The notes: a model not told the origin generated them from the letters alone. A stretch of 64,000 bases of DNA from Falsiroseomonas frigidaquae (GCF_012163145.1 NZ_JAAVTX010000002.1:682001-746000), one strand, 5' to 3'. Counted from the stretch's first letter, positions 43,424 through 53,098 are shown. Program-made: numbers and translations.

Positions 43424-46126
43424 ATGAAAATGCAATTCATCCTGGAGTTGATATTTCGCTGCCGGCACGGCTTGGCTGGGGGCCTGCTGGGGGCCCTGCT
43501 GGCGGCCGGCGCCCCGGCGCATGCGCAGTTCTCCGGCCAGGGTTCGGAAGGCGCGACGCTGGCGCCGCCTGCCCTGCCCTCCCTGCTGCCCGGCGGGCTC
43601 CCGGTGCCGACCCTGCCGCTGGCGGCGCAGCAGGAAATCCTGCAGCGCATGCGCGACGCCGCCACCGGGCGCAGCCCGGTTTCGGGCGGTCCGGTCTCAC
43701 CCGGCCCGCTGCCCGCACCCAGCGCGCCCGCCTTCCCCACCGCCCCGGCCGCCGCCGCACCACCGGCCAGCGAGGCGCCGTCCCACACCGAGGCCTTCTT
43801 CGCCGAACGCCTCGGCCTGGCCCTGCGGCAATTCGGCTATGACAGCTTCACCAGCACCAGCCGCGCCCCGAGCCAATCCGGCGCCCTGCCGGAGGACTAC
43901 CTCATCGGCCGGGAGGATGAGCTGGTGCTGGCGCTGCGCGGCCGCACCCGCGCCACGCTGAACCTGCGGGTGCAGCGCGACGGCACCATCCTGACCCCGG
44001 ACCTGCCACCGATCCCGGCCGCCGGCCGCACCCTGGGCGCGCTGCGCGCCGACCTCGAGGCCCGCGTGGCGCGGGACATGCCGGGCACCGAGATATTCCT
44101 CTCGATCGGCCAGGTGCGGCAGATCGCCATCTTCGTGGCCGGCGAGGTGCAGCGGCCGGGCATGCAGACGGTCACCGCGCTGTCCTCCGTGCTCGATGCT
44201 CTGATGCAGGCCGGCGGGCCGCGCCGCACCGGCAGCCTGCGCGCCATCCGCGTCGAAGGCCCCCGCGGCCGCCGCATCATCGACCTCTACGCCGTGATCA
44301 CCGGCGAAGGGGCGGAGGTGGATCTGGCGCTGCGCGAAGGCGAGCGCATCATCGTGCCGCCGCTCGGCAGCGTCGTCGCCGTGGCCGGGGAGGTGACGCG
44401 CCCGGGCATCTACGAACTGCCCGCCCGCGCCACCAGCGCGCCGCTCGCCACCCTGCTGCGCCTGGCCGGCGACCCGCTGCGCCCGGCCGGCAACCGCTTC
44501 CTGGTGCAGGGCACCCAGGCCGGTGGCGGCCGCAGCTTCGCAGAGATCGGGCCGCGCGATGCCGTGCGCCGCGGCGACAGCGTGCTGGTGCAACCCGGCG
44601 CCGATGTGGTGGCGAACCAGCTTCGCCTCGCCGGCCACGTCTCCGCCCCCGTCACCCGCGCCGTCGGCCGCGGCGGCGCCACGCTGCGATCACTGCTGAG
44701 CGACGCCAGGCTGGTGCGGCCGGACCCCTATCCGCGGCTGTCCGTCATCCTGCGGCTGGACCCGGTCACGCGCAGCCGCAGCTTCATCCCCTTCGACCTG
44801 TCCCGCACCCTGCAAGGCACCAGCGACCTTGCGCTGGCCGAGGGCGACGAGGTGATCGTGCTCGGCAACAGCGACATCGCCTGGCTCGCAAGCCCGCCGG
44901 TGCAGCGGGCGCTGCGTGGGGAGGCGCCGGGCGAGGACGCCTGCCCGGCGCTGACCCAGCTCGCCATCGCCACCCGCAGCGCCCCCGCCCGCTTCGCCCA
45001 CGCCCGCGGCGCCGGCTTCCCGGATATCGGCGCGCCGGGCTGCCCGCAGGTATTCCTCGACTATCCGCAGCTGCTGGGCTTCCTGCTGGATTCCGCGGTG
45101 CTGCTGAGCGGCGAGGTACGCCAGCCCGGCCTGTTCCCGCTGCTGGACGACACCGGGCTGGACCTGCTGCTGGCCGCCGCCGGCGGCGCCACCGATGGCG
45201 CCGACCTGTCCGCCGTGGAGTTGGCCCGCGAGCCCACCGACCAATCCGGCGCGCAGCCGCTGTCCCGCCTGCTGCTGGACCTGCGATCCCGCAATTTCCG
45301 CGCCGTGCGGCTTTCACCGCGCGACGTGCTGCGCGTGCCGCGCGGCTTCTCGGACCGCGAAAGCGGCCCCGTGGTGCTGGCCGGCGAGGCACTCCGCCCC
45401 GGCAGCTACGACATCCGCCGTGGCGAGCGCCTGTCCGAATTGCTGGCCCGCGCCGGCGGGCTGACACCCCAGGCCTACCCCTACGGCGCCGTCTTCACCC
45501 GGGACAGCGTACGCCGCCGCCAGCAGGAAGGTTTTGCGCGGACGGCGCGCGACCTGGAAACCTCCCTGGTCCAGGTGGCCGCCGGGCAGGCGGTGGCCGG
45601 CGGGCGCGCGCAGGGGGTGGATGTCGGCAGCGCCATCACCGCCGGGCGCGAACTCGCCGCCTCGCTGCGCCAGGCGCAGGCCGCCGGACGCATGGTGGTG
45701 GAGGCCGACCCGGTGCAACTCGCCGCCCACCCGGAACGCGACGTGCTGCTGGAACCGGGCGACCTGATCGTCATTCCGAAACGCCCCAACGAGGTGACGG
45801 TTGTCGGCGCCGTGCTGAACCCGGGCAGCCTGCAATTCCGATCCGGCTGGCGCGCCAGCGACTACGCCCGCGCCGCCGGCGGCGCCCAGCGCTTCGCCGA
45901 CAGCGCCCGCGCCTTCGTCGTGCTGCCGAACGGCCAGGCCGCCCCGGCGGGACTTTCGGGCTGGCAGGCCGGCGGCCCACCCATCCCCCCCGGCAGCCTG
46001 GTCGTCGTGCCCCAGGACCCCTCCCCCTACGAAACCTGGGGCTTCATCCGCGACCTGACCCAGGTGCTGAGCCAGGTCACCATCTCCTCCGCCGCCTTGG
46101 CCGTGATCGCGCGGGAGCTGCGTTGA
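43424..46126 (+). CDS. SLBB-domain polysaccharide export protein (Wza-like)
   Basis: This 900-residue protein has a signal peptide (residues 1-37, ending APAHAQ) and a proline-rich linker. A polysaccharide-export domain follows (DYLIGREDELVLALRGRT). Several SLBB domains come next (VFVAGEVQRPGM, VAVAGEVTRPGIYEL, LLSGEVRQPGLFPL, VVLAGEALRPGSYDI, VTVVGAVLNPGSLQF). It would form the outer-membrane channel for the polymer. It is larger than Wza (about 380) because of the extra SLBB copies. It has no lipobox that I can see. The yjbH gene follows with a hairpin element between. Confidence 0.92.
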   Translation: MKMQFILELIFRCRHGLAGGLLGALLAAGAPAHAQFSGQGSEGATLAPPALPSLLPGGLPVPTLPLAAQQEILQRMRDAATGRSPVSGGPVSPGPLPAPSAPAFPTAPAAAAPPASEAPSHTEAFFAERLGLALRQFGYDSFTSTSRAPSQSGALPEDYLIGREDELVLALRGRTRATLNLRVQRDGTILTPDLPPIPAAGRTLGALRADLEARVARDMPGTEIFLSIGQVRQIAIFVAGEVQRPGMQTVTALSSVLDALMQAGGPRRTGSLRAIRVEGPRGRRIIDLYAVITGEGAEVDLALREGERIIVPPLGSVVAVAGEVTRPGIYELPARATSAPLATLLRLAGDPLRPAGNRFLVQGTQAGGGRSFAEIGPRDAVRRGDSVLVQPGADVVANQLRLAGHVSAPVTRAVGRGGATLRSLLSDARLVRPDPYPRLSVILRLDPVTRSRSFIPFDLSRTLQGTSDLALAEGDEVIVLGNSDIAWLASPPVQRALRGEAPGEDACPALTQLAIATRSAPARFAHARGAGFPDIGAPGCPQVFLDYPQLLGFLLDSAVLLSGEVRQPGLFPLLDDTGLDLLLAAAGGATDGADLSAVELAREPTDQSGAQPLSRLLLDLRSRNFRAVRLSPRDVLRVPRGFSDRESGPVVLAGEALRPGSYDIRRGERLSELLARAGGLTPQAYPYGAVFTRDSVRRRQQEGFARTARDLETSLVQVAAGQAVAGGRAQGVDVGSAITAGRELAASLRQAQAAGRMVVEADPVQLAAHPERDVLLEPGDLIVIPKRPNEVTVVGAVLNPGSLQFRSGWRASDYARAAGGAQRFADSARAFVVLPNGQAAPAGLSGWQAGGPPIPPGSLVVVPQDPSPYETWGFIRDLTQVLSQVTISSAALAVIARELR

Positions 46127-46153
46127 GGAAGAAGGGTCTGCGCGGGTGGCTTC

Positions 46154-46365
46154 GCAGGAGGGGCTTTGCCCCCCTGCACCCCCCACCAGGAGGCAGTGGC
46201 CTCCTGGACCACAGGACCTTTGAGCAGGACGGGAGAGGGGGCCGGAGCGCCCGCCGGTCCAGCGCGACCGCGAGCCCCCTCTCCCGTCCTGCTCATGAAT
46301 CAAGGGGTTCCAAGGGTCCATTGACCCTTGGCAGGGGGGTGCAGGGGGGACAGCGTCCCTCCTGC
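46154..46365. repeat. Five-hairpin palindromic element, copy 2
   Basis: This 212-bp element repeats the architecture of 4516-4722. A is 46154-46177 (loop TTT, one bulged A). B is 46186-46207 (9 bp, loop AGTG). C is a 21-bp perfect stem, 46222-46242 with 46274-46294, plus a T-A closing pair. B' is 46310-46331 (9 bp, loop CATT). A' is 46341-46365 (11 bp with one G-T pair, loop AGC). Linkers after B (GGACC, AGGAC, TTT) and after C (ATGA, TCA, GGGTTC) are shared with copy 1. It lies between two same-strand genes, and the reading frame of yjbH stays open through it. Confidence 0.85.
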
Positions 46366-48447
46366 AAATCACGCCGCGCCGCCCTCGCCCTCACGCTGTT
46401 CCTGCCCGCTACCGCCGTGGCGCAGGAGGTGCCGGGGACGGGGTCCAGCTATGGCGGCGTTGGACTGATCGAGATGCGGAATGCGCGGTTCCGGCCGGAT
46501 GGGGTGGTGGAGGCCGGGTCGTCCCTGCGGCATCAGCGGCGCTTTCACTTCCTGAACTGGCAGGCCCTGCCGTGGCTGGAGACGAGTTTCCGGCTGGCGG
46601 AGCGGCTTGATGGGACGAGTGGCGCGGGGATGACCACGGACCGGTCCTTCGATGTGAAGCTGCGGCTATTGACGGAGTCGGATTGGGTGCCGGCGGTGGC
46701 TGTGGGGCTGCAGGATTTCATCGGCACCGGGCTGTATTCCGGCGAGTATGTCGTGGCGTCCAAGCGCTTCGGGAATTGGGATGCGACGCTGGGCATCGGC
46801 TGGGGACGGCTGGGCACCGGGGATGATCTCGGCAATCCGCTGACCAGCCTGTCGCCGCGTTTCGAGGATCGGCCGCGGGATGTGGGAGAGGGTGGCTCGA
46901 TCAACACCTTCCCCTTCTTCCGGGGCGAGCAGGCGGCGGTGTTCGGCGGGCTGGAGTATTCGCTGCCGGAGCTTTGGACCCCGTTCGGCGGCATCGAGGG
47001 CCTGCGCGCCAAGGTCGAGTATTCGGGCGATGCGCTGCGCGATGAGCGTGGCGGCTGGCCGGCGCGGACCACGGGGTTGCGCGGCGAGGCGCGGAGCCGG
47101 CTGAATTACGGGCTGCACTGGTCGAATGGCTGGCTGGATGCCGGGCTGGACTGGGTGCATGGCACGGATTTGCTGTTTCGGCTGTCCGCCCGCTTCGACC
47201 CCGACCGGGTGCCGGAGCGGGCGGCGCTGCCGGCGCTCGGCGCGCGCCCTGTTTCGCCCCCGGCACCCGAGGCTGCGATGCGGGAGGCCTTGCGCCGGGC
47301 CGGCTTTCGCCCGGTGGCGGTGGAGATCGCGGGCGCCGAGGCGCGGATTGCTGTGGCGGGCGGCCGCCAACGCCGGCTGGCGGGGGCTGCGGGACGGGTT
47401 CTGCGCGCGGTGCAGCCGCATCTGCCACGGGGGTTCGAGAGGCTGCGCCTGTCCTGGCGCCAGGCGGGGGTGGAGGTGGCCCGCCTGACCCTGCCGCGCC
47501 GCGCGATGGAGGCGGCGAGCCGTGGCGATGGCAGTGCGGAGGAGCTGTTCTTCGCCAGCACGCTGGAGCCGGCCGGCGCCGATCGCTTCGGGCTGATGGG
47601 CGGCGGGTCCGGCTTCGCCTGGGGCGCGGAGCCGCGGCTTTCGGTGCTGCTCGGCGATCCGTCCCGCACGCTGCGCTGGCAGGCCGCGGCCGTGCTGGGG
47701 GCGCGCTGGGAGATCGGGCAGGGATTCGCCGTGGCCGGCAGCCTCTCCCGCGCCCTGGCCGGTAACCTGGCGGGCGCGCCGCCCTCGGACAGCCTGCTGC
47801 CGCGCGTGCGCAGCGAAGCCGCGCGCTATGCGCGGGAGGGGGAGACGGCGATCCCGGCACTGTATGGCGAAGGCATCTGGGGGCTGGGGCCGGATCTCTT
47901 CGGCCGCGTCACCGCGGGTTATCTGGAGCCGATGTTCGCGGGCGTGTCCGCGGAGGTGCTGTGGCGGCCGCATGACCGGCCCTGGGCGCTCGGCGTGGAT
48001 GTCGCGCAGGTGGCGCAGCGGGATTACGACCAGCAGCTCGGCGTGCTCGGCTATCATGTGACCACCGGGCATGTCTCAGCCTATGCCGACCTGCCCTGGC
48101 ACAATCTGCAGGGCGTGGTCCGGGCCGGGCGATACCTGGCCGGGGATTGGGGGGCGACGGTCGAGCTCTCGCGCCGCTTCGCCAGCGGCATCGAGATCGG
48201 CGGCTTCGCCACGCTGACCGACGTGCCCTTCAGCCAGTTCGGCGAGGGCAGCTTCGACCGTGGCATCTTCATCCGCATCCCGCTCGACCTGTTCGGCATC
48301 GAGACCCGCGCGGTGGCGCCGGTGGTGGTGCGCGGCGTGACGCGCGATGGCGGCGCCAGGCTCGCCGTGGACAACCCGCTATGGGAGGTGACGCGGGAAG
48401 GGCGGAGCCAGGCGCTGCAGGACGGGTTTCGCGACTTTTTGCGCTGA
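46339..48447 (+). CDS. yjbH: YjbH-family exopolysaccharide outer-membrane protein
   Basis: This protein of about 702 residues matches the YjbH family, whose genes accompany exopolysaccharide loci. SSYGGVGLIEMRNARFRPDG opens the mature domain and the rest is rich in beta strands, ending in a barrel-like region. No ordinary start precedes the signal peptide (KSRRAALALTLFLPATAVAQ). The best choice is a GTG at 46339 that lies inside hairpin-element copy 2 and supplies the residues QGGQRPSC before the basic stretch. A TTG at 46123, coupled to the SLBB stop, would add 72 residues encoded by the element. So the N-terminus looks rewritten by the repeat. Confidence 0.8.
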   Translation: MQGGQRPSCKSRRAALALTLFLPATAVAQEVPGTGSSYGGVGLIEMRNARFRPDGVVEAGSSLRHQRRFHFLNWQALPWLETSFRLAERLDGTSGAGMTTDRSFDVKLRLLTESDWVPAVAVGLQDFIGTGLYSGEYVVASKRFGNWDATLGIGWGRLGTGDDLGNPLTSLSPRFEDRPRDVGEGGSINTFPFFRGEQAAVFGGLEYSLPELWTPFGGIEGLRAKVEYSGDALRDERGGWPARTTGLRGEARSRLNYGLHWSNGWLDAGLDWVHGTDLLFRLSARFDPDRVPERAALPALGARPVSPPAPEAAMREALRRAGFRPVAVEIAGAEARIAVAGGRQRRLAGAAGRVLRAVQPHLPRGFERLRLSWRQAGVEVARLTLPRRAMEAASRGDGSAEELFFASTLEPAGADRFGLMGGGSGFAWGAEPRLSVLLGDPSRTLRWQAAAVLGARWEIGQGFAVAGSLSRALAGNLAGAPPSDSLLPRVRSEAARYAREGETAIPALYGEGIWGLGPDLFGRVTAGYLEPMFAGVSAEVLWRPHDRPWALGVDVAQVAQRDYDQQLGVLGYHVTTGHVSAYADLPWHNLQGVVRAGRYLAGDWGATVELSRRFASGIEIGGFATLTDVPFSQFGEGSFDRGIFIRIPLDLFGIETRAVAPVVVRGVTRDGGARLAVDNPLWEVTREGRSQALQDGFRDFLR

Positions 48448-48451
48448 CCTC

Positions 48452-49249
48452 TCAGGGCAAGGTCTGCAACTGCCGCTCCACCACCGGGCGCCAGGGTGCT
48501 TCCGGCGGCGCCTCGGCCAGCAACGATTGCCAGATGCGGCGGGCGTTCTCGGCGCGACCGGCGCGCGCCTCCGCCAGGCCGGACAGGAAGCGCAGCCGCG
48601 GTTCCTGCGGGGAGGACCCGAGCGCGCGGGCGATCAGCGCGCTGGCGGCTTCGGTCTCGCCGCGCTCGATCTCCAGCTCCGCCAGGTCACCGGCCAGTTC
48701 CGGGTCGAAGCGTGCGGCCAGCGCGGCGCGGTAGGCGGTCGCGGCCTCTGCCATGCGGCCACGGGACCGTTCGGCATTGCCGAGCAGGATGCGACCCTGG
48801 CGGCCCATCTCGCTGGCGGGGTCCAGCGTGCCGACGCGGGCGCGGAGCGTCTCCAGCATCCGGTCCTCCGCTTCCGCCAGGCGCTGGCGTTCCGCGAAGG
48901 GCACCGCGGGCATGTCCGGCGTGCCGCGCACCAGATACAGGCCGAGCGCCGCGGCGGGCAGCAGGAACAGCAGGGCAGCGAGCAGCGCCGGGGTGCGGCC
49001 TTGCGTGCCGATATCGGCCGCGTCGCCCGGCGCGGCCAGGATGCGGCGCTGCACTTCCAGCCGCGCCGCCTGGTGCTGCGCGGCATCGAGCCGCCCGGTC
49101 TCCAACTCCCGGTCCAGCTCCGCCAGCTGGGCCTGGTACAAGGCGAGATCCGCCTCCGCCCGGCCGCGCAGGCGCGCGGGGCGCATCAGCATCCAGCCCA
49201 ACGGCGCCAAAGCGAGCACCGTGAGGCCGCCGAGCAGAAGCCAGATCAC
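48452..49249 (-). CDS. ccmI: Cytochrome c biogenesis protein CcmI
   Basis: This 265-residue protein is the apocytochrome c chaperone of system I maturation. It has two membrane helices (IWLLLGGLTVLALAPLGWML and LLAALLFLLPAAALGLYLV) around a cytoplasmic coiled stretch (ADLALYQAQLAELDRELETGRL). A periplasmic TPR-like domain follows (AATAYRAALAARFDPELAGDLAELE). Its start overlaps CcmH by 4 bp. It closes the ccm operon and presents the apocytochrome haem-binding site to the ligation complex. Confidence 0.9.
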   Translation of the reverse strand: MIWLLLGGLTVLALAPLGWMLMRPARLRGRAEADLALYQAQLAELDRELETGRLDAAQHQAARLEVQRRILAAPGDAADIGTQGRTPALLAALLFLLPAAALGLYLVRGTPDMPAVPFAERQRLAEAEDRMLETLRARVGTLDPASEMGRQGRILLGNAERSRGRMAEAATAYRAALAARFDPELAGDLAELEIERGETEAASALIARALGSSPQEPRLRFLSGLAEARAGRAENARRIWQSLLAEAPPEAPWRPVVERQLQTLP

Positions 49250-49713
49250 GCCTTGGTTCCGTCCTTGAGCTTGAGCGCGGCCTCGATCTCCGCCAGGCGG
49301 CGCTGTTCCTCCGCACTCAGCGGCGCGGGGGGTGCGATGCCGGCGGTGCCGCGGCGGGCCAGCAGGATCAGGCCGAAGCCTACCAGCAGCGCGACCAGCG
49401 GCGTGGCCCAGAGGATCAGCGTGTTCCAGGCAAAGGGCGGGCGCAGCAGCACGAAATCGCCGTAGCGGGCGTGCAGGAAGTCCTTCACCTGCGCGTCGCT
49501 GTCGCCGGCCGAGATGCGTTCGCGCACCAGCAGCCGCAGGTCACGGGCCAGGCCGACCTCGCTGTCCTCGATCGACTGGTTCTGGCAGACCATGCAGCGG
49601 ATTTCGCGGCCCAGCGTGCGGGCGCGTTCCTCCTGCGCCGCATCGGGCAGCATGTCGGCGGGGCTGGTGACGGCGAGGGCCGGGCCGGCCAGCAGCAAAA
49701 GAAGGAACGCCAT
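49246..49713 (-). CDS. ccmH: Cytochrome c maturation thioreductase CcmH
   Basis: This 155-residue membrane-anchored protein has a signal-like N-terminus (AFLLLLLAGPALA), the redox motif RCMVCQNQSIEDS (Cys40, Cys43) and one C-terminal helix (ILWATPLVALLVGFGLILL). It reduces the apocytochrome CXXCH site. The frame is open upstream, but the ATG at 49713 puts the signal sequence at the front. No Shine-Dalgarno site is seen, and a 7-bp perfect hairpin (49716-49732) lies just ahead of the start, which could limit translation. Confidence 0.92.
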   Translation of the reverse strand: MAFLLLLLAGPALAVTSPADMLPDAAQEERARTLGREIRCMVCQNQSIEDSEVGLARDLRLLVRERISAGDSDAQVKDFLHARYGDFVLLRPPFAWNTLILWATPLVALLVGFGLILLARRGTAGIAPPAPLSAEEQRRLAEIEAALKLKDGTKA

Positions 49714-49885
49714 GCGGCCCGCAAAGCGGGCCGAACGCGCGAAAGCGCGCCGCGCCCAGACCAACCGTGCGGCCGGGCATGCCAGTCCAGGGCGCGCAGG
49801 CAAGGCGGCGGAGCCGCCGCCCGCCGTCTGAGGGTTTGAATCAGGCAAGGCGGCGGAGCCGCCGCCCGCCGTCTGAGGGCATGAC
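49714..49885. other. Hairpin-rich gap inside the ccm operon
   Basis: This 172-bp gap separates ccmG from ccmH, although the other ccm genes overlap or nearly abut. It holds a hairpin GGCCCGC-AAA-GCGGGCC (49716-49732), a second CGCGC-GAAA-GCGCG (49736-49749) and the 45-bp direct repeat described separately. It may set differential expression of ccmHI. Confidence 0.7.
49797..49879. repeat. Direct repeat of a hairpin unit, 45-bp period
   Basis: A 38-bp stretch at 49797-49834 recurs exactly at 49842-49879, with a 7-bp spacer. Each unit contains the hairpin GGCGGC-GGA-GCCGCC followed by CGCCGTCTGAGGG. It looks like a REP-type element in tandem. Confidence 0.9.
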
Positions 49886-50449
49886 TTAAGCATGACGACG
49901 GAGGAGAATGCGGAGGTCCTGTTCCAGCACTTCGTCGGTGATCGGCCCGGCATAGCGCCAGCGGATGATGCCCTGGGAATCCAGCAGGTAGCTTTCCGGT
50001 ACGCCATAGACGCCCCAGTCGATGGCGACGCGGCCGGGCACATCCTGCGCCAGGCGGTGGAACGGGTTGCCGTGGCGGCGGATGAACTGGAGGCTGTCGG
50101 GCGCCTTGTCCTTGTAGGCGATGCCGAAGACCGGCACGCCCTCGCGCGACAGCTTCATCAGCTGCGGGTGTTCGATGATGCAGGGCACGCACCAGCTCGC
50201 CCAGAAATTCACCAGAACCGGCCGGCCCAGGCCGCGCAGATCCTCGGCGCCGAAGGCCTCGACGCCCGACTCCGGCAGCGGCGGCAGGCTGAAGGCCGGC
50301 GGGGCCTGGCCGAGCAGGGCGGAGGGCACGCCGCGCGGGTTGTAGGCGCCGGAACGCTGGCGCTGCAGCGCGGTGTAGAAGCCGACGCCCCCCGCCGCGG
50401 CGATGGCGAAGGGCGCGGCCAGCAGCAAGCGGCGGCTGGTCGGTGTCAT
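49886..50449 (-). CDS. ccmG: Thiol:disulfide interchange protein CcmG/DsbE
   Basis: This 187-residue protein is tethered by an N-terminal helix (RRLLLAAPFAIAAAGGVGF) and has a periplasmic thioredoxin domain. The active site is WASWCVPC (Cys87, Cys90), and YGVPESYLLDSQG carries the cis-proline. It keeps CcmH and the apocytochrome reduced. Its ATG overlaps the CcmF stop (ATGA). Confidence 0.94.
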   Translation of the reverse strand: MTPTSRRLLLAAPFAIAAAGGVGFYTALQRQRSGAYNPRGVPSALLGQAPPAFSLPPLPESGVEAFGAEDLRGLGRPVLVNFWASWCVPCIIEHPQLMKLSREGVPVFGIAYKDKAPDSLQFIRRHGNPFHRLAQDVPGRVAIDWGVYGVPESYLLDSQGIIRWRYAGPITDEVLEQDLRILLRRHA

Positions 50450-52425
50450 GCGCGCGCCGCCCCGGTGGCGCGGATCGCCGCGCGGTTGGGGGCGGAGACG
50501 CGCACCCGCCGGTCGGCCAGCGACAGGCCGCCGCCGAGGGCCATGATGGCGGCGCCGAGCCAGATCCAGGGCGCCAGCAGGTTGTAGTGCAGGCGGATCA
50601 CGGCGCGGCCGGTCGCGGCCTCCTCCTCCCCGATCACGGCGTAGAGGTCGGCGATGAGGTTGGTGTGGATGGCGACCTCGGTGGTGTTCTGGCGGGCGAG
50701 CGGGAAGAAGCGGCGGGCGGGGGTCATCACCCGCACCTCCGCCCCGTCGCGCAGCAGGGTGATGTGGGCGCGGCGGGCGGTCCAGTTCGGGCCCACCTCG
50801 TCCCGGACGCTGTCGAGCCGCCATTCATAGCCGGCGAGCGTGGTGGATTCGCCCGGAGCCAGCGAGACCAGCCGTTCCTGCGCCAGCCCCATGCCGGCGA
50901 TCCCGGCGGCGGTGATGCCGATGCCGGCATGGGCAATGGCCGCGCCCCAGGCCGCGCGCGGCAGGCCCTTCGCCCGGCTGAAGGCATTTCTCAAATTGGT
51001 CCGGAACAGCGCGGTGCGGTCGGCGATATCGGCAAAGGCGGCGCCGATGACCCATGCGGCGAAGGCGAAGCCCACCGCCGGCAAGACCTTCTGGCCCGAG
51101 GCCAGCAGCGCCAGGAAGAAGACGCCGAAGGCGATCACCGCCACCCACCACAGCTTCATCACGATTGGAAAAAACTGCGCGCGCTTCCAGGGCATCAGCG
51201 GCCCCGCCGCCATGGCCAGCAGCAGCGGCACCACCAGCGGGAAGCTGGCCGAGTTGAAGAAGGGCGGCCCGACCGAGACCTTGGTGCCGAACAGCGCATC
51301 CGCGAACAGCGGCCACAGCGTGCCGACGAACACCACCGCGGTGATGGAGCAGATCAGCAGGTTGTTCAGCACGATCGCGCCCTCGCGGGACACCGGCGCG
51401 AAGATCCCGGTGGGGATCATGGCGCGTGCGCGGAAGGCGAAAAGCAGGAAGGCGCCGGCCAGGTAGAACATCAGCAGGCCGAGGATGAACAGCCCGCGCT
51501 CCGGGTCATTGGCGAAGGAATGCACCGAGTTCAGCACGCCCGAGCGCACCAGGAAGGTGCCGAGCAGGGACATGCCGAAGGCGATGATCGCCAGCAGGAT
51601 GGTCCAGGTCTTCAGCGCCTCCCGCTTCTCCACCACGATGGCGGAATGCAGCAGGGCGGTACCGATCAGCCAAGGCAGCAGGGAGGCGTTCTCGACCGGG
51701 TCCCAGAACCAGTAGCCGCCCCAGCCGAGCTCGTAATAGGCCCACCAGGACCCCAGCGCGATGCCGAGCGTCAGGAAGGACCAGGCGGCCAGCGACCAGG
51801 GCCGCACCCAGCGGCCCCAGGCGGCATCGACGCGGCCCTCGATCAGGGCGGCGATGGCGAAGGCGAAGGTGACGGCGTAGCCGACATAGCCGAGGTAGAG
51901 CAGCGGTGGATGCATCGCCAGCCCGATATCCTGCAGGATCGGGTTCAGCCCCTGCCCATCCGGCGCCGGCGGCCACACCCGCTCGAAGGGGTTCGAGGTG
52001 CGGATGGTGAAGGCGAGGAAGCCGACCGAGATCAGGCCGAGCACGCCGAGCACGCGGGCGCGGAGCGCGGTGGGAAGCTCGCGCCCGAAGGCGGAAACCG
52101 CCGCGCCGCAAATTCCCAAAATCATGATCCAGAGGAGGAGGGAGCCCTCGTGGTTTCCCCAGGTGCCGGTGATCTTGTACAGCATCGGCTTGGCCGAATG
52201 GCTGTTCTGCACGACGTTCACCACCGTCGTGTCGTTGATCGCATAGGAATACATCAGGCAGCCGAAGGCGGTGGCGATCGCCAGGCACTGGCCGAGCGCC
52301 AGGGGCGCGCCGGTGGCCATCATCCGCCCGTTCCGCATCTCCGCCCCCAGCAGCGGCAGGATCGCCTGTGCCAGCGCCAGGATCAGGCCCAGCGCCAGCG
52401 CGAAATGACCGAGCTCGGCGATCAT
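50446..52425 (-). CDS. ccmF: Haem lyase subunit CcmF
   Basis: This 659-residue inner-membrane protein has about fifteen hydrophobic segments and the haem-handling WWD motif [20 protein letters not shown]. Conserved histidines are at [17 protein letters not shown] and VLNSVHSFA. With CcmH and CcmI it attaches haem to apocytochrome c in the periplasm. The start [13 protein letters not shown] is chosen because it overlaps the CcmE stop by ATGA. Confidence 0.95.
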   Translation of the reverse strand: MIAELGHFALALGLILALAQAILPLLGAEMRNGRMMATGAPLALGQCLAIATAFGCLMYSYAINDTTVVNVVQNSHSAKPMLYKITGTWGNHEGSLLLWIMILGICGAAVSAFGRELPTALRARVLGVLGLISVGFLAFTIRTSNPFERVWPPAPDGQGLNPILQDIGLAMHPPLLYLGYVGYAVTFAFAIAALIEGRVDAAWGRWVRPWSLAAWSFLTLGIALGSWWAYYELGWGGYWFWDPVENASLLPWLIGTALLHSAIVVEKREALKTWTILLAIIAFGMSLLGTFLVRSGVLNSVHSFANDPERGLFILGLLMFYLAGAFLLFAFRARAMIPTGIFAPVSREGAIVLNNLLICSITAVVFVGTLWPLFADALFGTKVSVGPPFFNSASFPLVVPLLLAMAAGPLMPWKRAQFFPIVMKLWWVAVIAFGVFFLALLASGQKVLPAVGFAFAAWVIGAAFADIADRTALFRTNLRNAFSRAKGLPRAAWGAAIAHAGIGITAAGIAGMGLAQERLVSLAPGESTTLAGYEWRLDSVRDEVGPNWTARRAHITLLRDGAEVRVMTPARRFFPLARQNTTEVAIHTNLIADLYAVIGEEEAATGRAVIRLHYNLLAPWIWLGAAIMALGGGLSLADRRVRVSAPNRAAIRATGAARA

Positions 52426-52955
52426 GTGCCGCTGCCGCCCGTGCGGGTGGGTTGCCCCGCCGCTGGCTGCAGCGTGTTCCAGGTGGCGGCCGGCGGTGGC
52501 GTGCCCTGTTCGGGCTGCCAATGGCCGGCGCGCTTCAGCGCATCCGCGACCTCGGGGGGCATGTAGGTCTCATCGTGGCGGGCCAGCACCTCGGTCGCGC
52601 GGAACATGCCATCCAGCCCGAAGCGACCGGCGGTGACCACGCCCTGGCCCTCCCGGAACAGGTCCGGCAGCACGCCCTGGTAGGTGACGGGGATGGTGTT
52701 GGCGCCATCCGTCACGCGGAAGCGGATGGTCGGGCGATCTCCCGCCGCGGCCTGCTCCCGCTCCACGCTGCCGGCCTCGACCAGCCCGCCGAGGCGGAAG
52801 GACCGTTCCGGCGCCGGGCGCTCCGCCACGATGTCGGAGGGGGAACGGAAGAAGACGATATTGTCCTGGAAGGCGGTGAGGGTCAGCGCGGTGGCGCTGC
52901 CCACGCCGATGGCACACAGCAGCAGGATCCAGAGGCGCCGGCGCTTGCGGGTCAT
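52422..52955 (-). CDS. ccmE: Haem chaperone CcmE
   Basis: This 177-residue periplasmic haem carrier has one N-terminal anchor helix ([19 protein letters not shown]) and an OB-fold domain. The haem-binding motif HDETY gives covalent haem attachment at His127 with Tyr131 as nearby ligand. A flexible proline/threonine tail follows. Start and stop overlap CcmD and CcmF by 4 bp each. Confidence 0.94.
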   Translation of the reverse strand: MTRKRRRLWILLLCAIGVGSATALTLTAFQDNIVFFRSPSDIVAERPAPERSFRLGGLVEAGSVEREQAAAGDRPTIRFRVTDGANTIPVTYQGVLPDLFREGQGVVTAGRFGLDGMFRATEVLARHDETYMPPEVADALKRAGHWQPEQGTPPPAATWNTLQPAAGQPTRTGGSGT

Positions 52956-53098
52956 GTCTCTCTCTCACCCCGGGGATCGAGGCGCTTCAGTTTCGCCACC
53001 GCCTGGCGCTGCCGCAGCACCGCGGCCAGTGCCATGCCGCCGAAGACAGCCAGCGTACCGGCCCAGGATAGCGTGATGTGAATCCAGTGGCTTGTCAT
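52952..53098 (-). CDS. ccmD: Haem exporter small subunit CcmD
   Basis: This 48-residue single-helix protein ([20 protein letters not shown], then [20 protein letters not shown]) has the CcmD pattern: one membrane helix followed by a basic cytoplasmic tail. It lies between ccmC and ccmE, the normal place, and its stop overlaps the ccmE start by 4 bp. It helps release haem-loaded CcmE from the CcmC complex. Confidence 0.88.
   Translation of the reverse strand: MTSHWIHITLSWAGTLAVFGGMALAAVLRQRQAVAKLKRLDPRGERET

Noticed and set aside
46123-46338. TTG at 46123 as the start of yjbH
   Set aside because: It would place 72 residues encoded by the hairpin element ahead of a clear signal peptide. The GTG at 46339 is more likely, although the TTG cannot be excluded.
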